From positions 163,676 to 227,675 of the forward strand of contig NZ_QUHV01000002.1 of NCBI RefSeq assembly GCF_003479805.1: DNA of 64,000 nucleotides, given 5' to 3'. This stretch comes from Collinsella sp. AF08-23. Its GTDB lineage: Bacteria > Actinomycetota > Coriobacteriia > Coriobacteriales > Coriobacteriaceae. The notes below the pieces were generated by a model. That model saw nothing but the letters and a program-made list of their open reading frames with translations. It did no database searches and was not told the origin of the DNA. Shown here piece by piece: positions 60,300-64,000 of the stretch; the first letter of the stretch is position 1; every line of letters starts with the position of its first letter. The position numbers and the translations under genes were made by a program.

Positions 60300-61388
60300 A
60301 TGTTGAACTTTGCAGTAGGACCAGTTCCACAAAACAATAACGTATCGGCAATTGGCGGACGTGACGTTCCATATTTTCGAACTCCAGAGTTTTCTCGCAT
60401 TATGCTCGAGAGCGAACGATTGATTCTTGAATTGGCTTTTGCACCCAAAGATTCTCGGGCTATTTTTAGCACCTCTTCGGGAACGGGGGCTATGGAGGCC
60501 GTGGTCATGGGAACGCTTGATCCGCGGCGGGACAAGGCGCTCGTCGTTGACGGCGGATCATTCGGACGCCGCTTTCGGGAGCTCCTTGCCCTTCACGGCA
60601 TTCCGCACGATGCGATTGAGCTTGAGCACGGAGCGCCACTTCGCGTCGAGGACCTGGACGCGTACAGCGGCGGCGATCATACTGCATTCTTGGTGAACCT
60701 GGGCGAAACGTCTCAGGGCGTCCTGTACGACGCGAACCTTATTGCCGATTTTTGCAAGCGCGAGGACCTCTTTCTCGTCGTTGACGGCATCAGCTCGTTC
60801 TTGGCGGACCCGTTCGATATGGGGGAGATGGGCGCCGACGTGCTTATCACCGATGCGCAGAAGGCCCTGGCGTGCCCTCCCGGGGTGGCACCTATCGTGC
60901 TGTCGCCGAGGGCCCTGGAGCGTGTCCGGAGGGTCGTGCAGCCGTGCTCATATTTCAATTTGGGGCTCATGTTGGAGAACCAGCTGAGGGGTCAGACTCC
61001 GTTCACGCCTGCGGTGGGGATTATCCTGCAGATCCACGAGCGGCTTCGGCAGTTGCAGGAGGCGGGTGGTGCAGCCGCGGAAGTGGCACTGCGGGCCTCC
61101 GTTGCCGAGGACTTTAGGCGGCGCGTTTCCGAATCTGGCCTTCCGCTCGAGATGCGCCTGACCTCCCCGTCGAATGCCGTGACCTTCCTGAAGACGATAG
61201 GGTTCTCCGCGCGGCGCCTCGTGGACGACATGAAGGAGACATACGGCATATGGCTGTGTCCCAATGGGGGCGAAGGGGCTGAGACTTCCTTCCGGGTCGG
61301 GCATATAGGCGAGCACCCGTTGAGTGATAACGCCCTGTTGGTCGCCGCGCTGCTCGATGCGCAGCGCCGTGGAATCATGCGCCCGTAG
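60300..61388 (+). CDS. Class V (PhnW/AGXT-like) PLP-dependent aminotransferase
   Basis: The protein has 362 residues. It starts MLNFAVGPVPQNNNVSAIGG. The fold type I PLP enzyme has STSSGTGAMEAVV (phosphate-binding loop), LVVDGISS with the cofactor aspartate, and lysine in ITDAQKALACPPG. It resembles 2-aminoethylphosphonate- and alanine-glyoxylate-type transaminases. GGTGG lies 6 nt before ATG 60300. The first 180 bp are AT-rich, the rest GC-rich, a mosaic within one gene. The substrate is unknown; in this locus it may make an amino-alcohol phosphate. Confidence 0.88.
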   Translation: MLNFAVGPVPQNNNVSAIGGRDVPYFRTPEFSRIMLESERLILELAFAPKDSRAIFSTSSGTGAMEAVVMGTLDPRRDKALVVDGGSFGRRFRELLALHGIPHDAIELEHGAPLRVEDLDAYSGGDHTAFLVNLGETSQGVLYDANLIADFCKREDLFLVVDGISSFLADPFDMGEMGADVLITDAQKALACPPGVAPIVLSPRALERVRRVVQPCSYFNLGLMLENQLRGQTPFTPAVGIILQIHERLRQLQEAGGAAAEVALRASVAEDFRRRVSESGLPLEMRLTSPSNAVTFLKTIGFSARRLVDDMKETYGIWLCPNGGEGAETSFRVGHIGEHPLSDNALLVAALLDAQRRGIMRP

Positions 61389-61402
61389 CTCCGGAGGCCG
61401 AC

Positions 61403-62707
61403 ATGCGAAAAGTTATTACATATGGCACGTTCGACCTTCTGCACAAGGGCCACATTGCCCTGCTCGAGCGTGCGCGCGCCCTGGGCGATTACCTGATCGT
61501 GGGTGTGACATCCGACCAGTACGATCGGAGCCGGGGAAAGATCAACGTCAACCAGTCAACCATCGAGCGCGTCGACGCCGTGCGCGCCACGGGGTTAGCT
61601 GACCTTGTGATAATAGAAGAGTATGAGGGACAGAAGATCGACGACATCAAGCGCTACGGCGCCGACGTGTTCACCGTCGGCTCCGATTGGCGGGGGCATT
61701 TCGACTACTTGTCCAAGTACTGCGAGGTGGTGTACCTGGAGAGGACTCGGGGGGTGAGCAGCTCGCAGCTGCGCGACGGCTCCGCTCCTCGAGTGAAGAT
61801 TGGCATCGTCGCCGGCGAGGAGCTTCGCGGACGCTTCGTCTCTGAAATCCAGTCAGTGGGTAGCTTGGAGTACATGGGCTGCGGGGGCATATCCGCGGAA
61901 AGTATGGCGGAGGTCGTTGATGCGAGCGATGCGCTGGTCGTCGCTCCCCCTTTCGCGGATCGGGCCGGCTGTATCTCGGAGTGCCTTTCCAAGGGAAAGC
62001 ACGTCTTGTACGTTCCGCCCGCATTCTCGAGTGCGGGGGAGTTCAGGGAGATGGAGGCGCTCGCCCGCGATCGCGGCGTGCTGCTTTTCAACGGGGTGAA
62101 GACCAAGTACCTTCCGGCTTTCCGCCACCTTGTCCTCATGATCGAGGGTGGGGCGGTCGGCGATGTCCGGGCGATCGACCTTTCGTGCAGCCAGGTCCCC
62201 GAGGGTGATCGTCCGGACAGCCCGACGGGCGGCTGCAGTGCAATGGAGCAATGGGGAGGGCTCGCGCTGCTGCCTGTTGTCGAGTTAATGGGGTGCGACG
62301 CGTCCAGGGTATCCTTCAGGTCGTTTTACGAGCCGAGCGGAATCGCCTACTACACCCGATGTGCTTTGGAGTATCCGGGAGCCTCGGTCCAGGTGACCAT
62401 GGGCCGAGGAATCAAGACTGAGGGCGACATGGTGATCACGGGAACTAAGGGCTACGTATACGTCCCGGCGCCTTGGTGGCTTACGGATTACTTTGAGATC
62501 CGTAATGAGGACCTGAGGGGGACGCGCAAGTTTTACTGGGGGTATGAGGGCGACGGGCTTCGGTACGAGCTCTTGGAGTTCGTGAGGGGGATTCGTGCGC
62601 TGCCCGTGGGGGGACGCTGCACAATGCCGGAGGATGAGTGGTACAGCGTCATGGCGGCGAAGTGTTTTGAGGCTGATCGGGAGGCCATGGGGAGTTGCGA
62701 TGATTAA
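61403..62707 (+). CDS. Cytidylyltransferase (TagD-like) fused to a degenerate Gfo/Idh-like domain
   Basis: The protein has 434 residues. Residues 1-130 are a TagD/glycerol-3-phosphate cytidylyltransferase-type domain: TYGTFDLLHKGHIALLERAR (HxGH motif) and RTRGVSSSQLRD (the ISTT-like motif). Residues 131-430 look like a Gfo/Idh/MocA oxidoreductase, but the nucleotide loop is GIVAGEELRGR and the EKP catalytic lysine motif reads KHVLYVPP, so it may not be an active dehydrogenase. GGAGG lies 5 nt before the ATG, 14 bp after the aminotransferase. It overlaps the next gene by 8 bp. Confidence 0.85.
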   Translation: MRKVITYGTFDLLHKGHIALLERARALGDYLIVGVTSDQYDRSRGKINVNQSTIERVDAVRATGLADLVIIEEYEGQKIDDIKRYGADVFTVGSDWRGHFDYLSKYCEVVYLERTRGVSSSQLRDGSAPRVKIGIVAGEELRGRFVSEIQSVGSLEYMGCGGISAESMAEVVDASDALVVAPPFADRAGCISECLSKGKHVLYVPPAFSSAGEFREMEALARDRGVLLFNGVKTKYLPAFRHLVLMIEGGAVGDVRAIDLSCSQVPEGDRPDSPTGGCSAMEQWGGLALLPVVELMGCDASRVSFRSFYEPSGIAYYTRCALEYPGASVQVTMGRGIKTEGDMVITGTKGYVYVPAPWWLTDYFEIRNEDLRGTRKFYWGYEGDGLRYELLEFVRGIRALPVGGRCTMPEDEWYSVMAAKCFEADREAMGSCDD

Positions 62708-63671
62708 CGTGATTGATTTCGAGGACGTCAGGGAGATTTTGGGGTCCTTGAGCCCCTTGGATATGCTCGCGTGGGTCGAGTGGTGCTTTGAGCACAAGCG
62801 CGATTTCCAAATGCCTGCGAAAATCCGCCTGTCGCAACCCCGTGGCGACTACTATGCGTGCATGCCTTGCATGCACGAGGGGCTCGATTTCGCCATCGCG
62901 AAGATGGTCGGTCGCCACGTCGAGGCGAACCGCAGCGAGGGGCTGCCCCCTATGACGAGTGACGTGTTGTGCTATCACGCCTCGTCGGGAAAGCTACGGG
63001 CCCTAGTTGACGGAGAGTACGTTACGACGGTCCGCACGGGCGCCTGCGCCGCGCACTCCGCGCTGCTGTACGCGGTTCGGGGCTTCGAGACCGTCGGCCT
63101 TATCGGTCTGGGAAACATCATGACCTCTTTTATGGACGTCCTTGCCACGGCGGTTGCCGGGAGGCACCTTACGGTAAAGCTGTACCGCCATAACGGGCAG
63201 GAATGCCGCTTCGTCGAGAGATTTGCCGGGTTCGACAACCTCAGATTTGAGTTCTGCGATTCGTACGAGGAGGTCGCGGACGGCACCGACTTAATCGTCT
63301 CGGCGGTTACGAGGGCAGAGGGGGACTTCTGTGACCCAAGCTTTTACAAGAGAGGGTGCACCATCATCCCCATCATGACGCTGGGTTTCCAGGGCTGTGA
63401 TACGCGTTTCGACAAAGTGTTTACCGACGAGGTGGAGCAGATTCGAGGATTCAAGTTCTTTAACGAGTTTAAGAGCGTCGCAAATACGGATGACGTCCTG
63501 ATGGGGAACGCGCCGGGCAGGGAAAGCGATGATGAACGGATTCTCGTTTATAACTATGGTTTGGCTTCGCTCGACCTGCTGTTCATCTACAAGTTACTCG
63601 AGCTTGATTGTGAGGACGGCGCGTCGTGCATCCGATACCGGCCTTGCAGTGAAAGATACTTCATGGGATAA
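62700..63671 (+). CDS. Ornithine cyclodeaminase/mu-crystallin-family dehydrogenase
   Basis: The protein has 323 residues. OCD-family features are MPAKIRLSQPRGDYYACMPC, TTVRTGACAAHSALLYA (the R-T-x-A substrate segment) and the Rossmann loop TVGLIGLGNIM. Members reduce imines or deaminate amino acids with NAD(P). GGGGAG lies 5 nt before ATG 62700, inside the end of the previous gene. The pairing with a transaminase suggests an N-alkylated or cyclic amino compound as product; that is inference. Confidence 0.85.
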   Translation: MINVIDFEDVREILGSLSPLDMLAWVEWCFEHKRDFQMPAKIRLSQPRGDYYACMPCMHEGLDFAIAKMVGRHVEANRSEGLPPMTSDVLCYHASSGKLRALVDGEYVTTVRTGACAAHSALLYAVRGFETVGLIGLGNIMTSFMDVLATAVAGRHLTVKLYRHNGQECRFVERFAGFDNLRFEFCDSYEEVADGTDLIVSAVTRAEGDFCDPSFYKRGCTIIPIMTLGFQGCDTRFDKVFTDEVEQIRGFKFFNEFKSVANTDDVLMGNAPGRESDDERILVYNYGLASLDLLFIYKLLELDCEDGASCIRYRPCSERYFMG

Positions 63672-63770
63672 AGAGCTGCCGTTGATTGCGAGGAAGGGCT
63701 AATGGACCGTTGGCAGCTCCTCGGCCCTGATGCTCGCTAAGGCGCCGTTCGATATTAAAGGGGAGATGAC

Positions 63771-63977
63771 GTGAGGCCAATTTCGCATCGCATCATAAGG
63801 AGAACTGAAAGCAACAGGCTCAGGAGATTTCTTATGCGCAAATTGGGCATATCGATTGGAGAGGGGACGGTCATTCGATCGGGAGTCGAGCTCAACTTGC
63901 CTCATATCGAAATCGGAAAGAACGTCTTTATCAACTATGGGTGCCAGTTCAATACGGGCTGGGGGGTGTTCCTATAG
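63771..63977 (+). CDS. Hexapeptide acyltransferase start, frame broken near the window end
   Basis: GTG 63771 has AAGGGGAG 5 nt upstream. The 68 codons read MRPISHRIIRRTESNRLRRF, then a left-handed beta-helix start (GISIGEGTVIRSGVELNLPH, IEIGKNVFINYGCQFNTGW) typical of VatD/Maa/NodL acetyltransferases. The frame stops at TAG 63975-63977 after a run of six G (63961-63966). Adding one G restores a sensible continuation (GGVPIVLSTGKCS) to the window edge. So this is a frameshifted, slip-variable or misread gene that probably continues past 64000. Confidence 0.6.
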   Translation: MRPISHRIIRRTESNRLRRFLMRKLGISIGEGTVIRSGVELNLPHIEIGKNVFINYGCQFNTGWGVFL

Positions 63978-64000
63978 TTTTGTCAACTGGGAAATGCTCT

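Noticed and set aside
60273..60300. TTGACA followed 16 bp later by TAAAGA, a possible promoter before the aminotransferase
   Set aside because: The -10 would overlap the start codon and leave no leader or ribosome binding site, while a normal binding site for the ATG exists.
59433..63671. Assigning the pathway to 2-aminoethylphosphonate
   Set aside because: The aminotransferase is PhnW-like, but PEP mutase and phosphonopyruvate decarboxylase are not seen, and the cytidylyltransferase is TagD-like rather than of the LicC/PntC type.

Overview
The window is a high-GC bacterial chromosome segment that looks like a member of the Coriobacteriia, most like Collinsella. This is inference: I could run no search. 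The grounds are about 65% GC outside the capsule region, tRNA without encoded CCA, a T-box ahead of pheST, a compact actinobacterial-type Tad pilus locus without a secretin, and a NusG-like LoaP-type factor ahead of a polysaccharide locus. There is no rRNA, no CRISPR array and no recognisable transposase or prophage.

Layout. 1-9.1 kb: the start of an MFS transporter, a PHP-type phosphatase, Mn-dependent pyrophosphatase, NhaA antiporter, a Nudix-Vsr fusion protein, and a Bce-like ABC exporter with a small membrane protein in front. 9.1-16.6 kb: 5-formyl-THF cyclo-ligase, an M16C peptidase, an EamA transporter and an M32 carboxypeptidase. 16.6-22 kb: a leftward PTS operon (PRD regulator, IIA, IIB, IIC of the ascorbate family, SIS isomerase) that lies between two direct copies of an intergenic repeat. 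22.1-26.3 kb: T-box, pheS, pheT, with three copies of an 86-bp hairpin repeat around pheT. 26.5-33.4 kb: a putative zinc-dependent phospholipase-like protein, pyruvate kinase, a Ca2+-type P-ATPase and RsgA.

33.6-43.1 kb: a Tad/Flp pilus operon with overlapping genes (cpaB, tadZ/cpaE, tadA, tadB, tadC, flp, an unknown protein, a second Flp-like pilin, tadE, tadG-like, tadE-like, DUF192), then tRNA-Phe with its own promoter and a terminator. 43.3-49.3 kb: a GH5 protein lacking the usual acid/base glutamate, then rsmI, metG, rsmA, tatD and a small membrane protein. 49.4-52.1 kb: a D,D-carboxypeptidase diverging from an orphan VanR/OmpR-type response regulator, then an XRE regulator.

52.4 kb to the end: a capsule or exopolysaccharide locus. 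A LoaP-like antiterminator comes first, then a GC-rich initiating sugar transferase. An AT-richer variable block follows (two GT2, one GT4, EpsG/Wzy-like polymerase, Wzx flippase, LicD). The last genes are again GC-rich: a class V aminotransferase, a cytidylyltransferase fused to a degenerate Gfo/Idh domain, an ornithine-cyclodeaminase-family dehydrogenase and a broken hexapeptide acyltransferase. LicD plus the last three intact enzymes suggest that a CDP-activated amino-alcohol or similar head group is made and attached to the glycan. I consider this the most likely undescribed system here.
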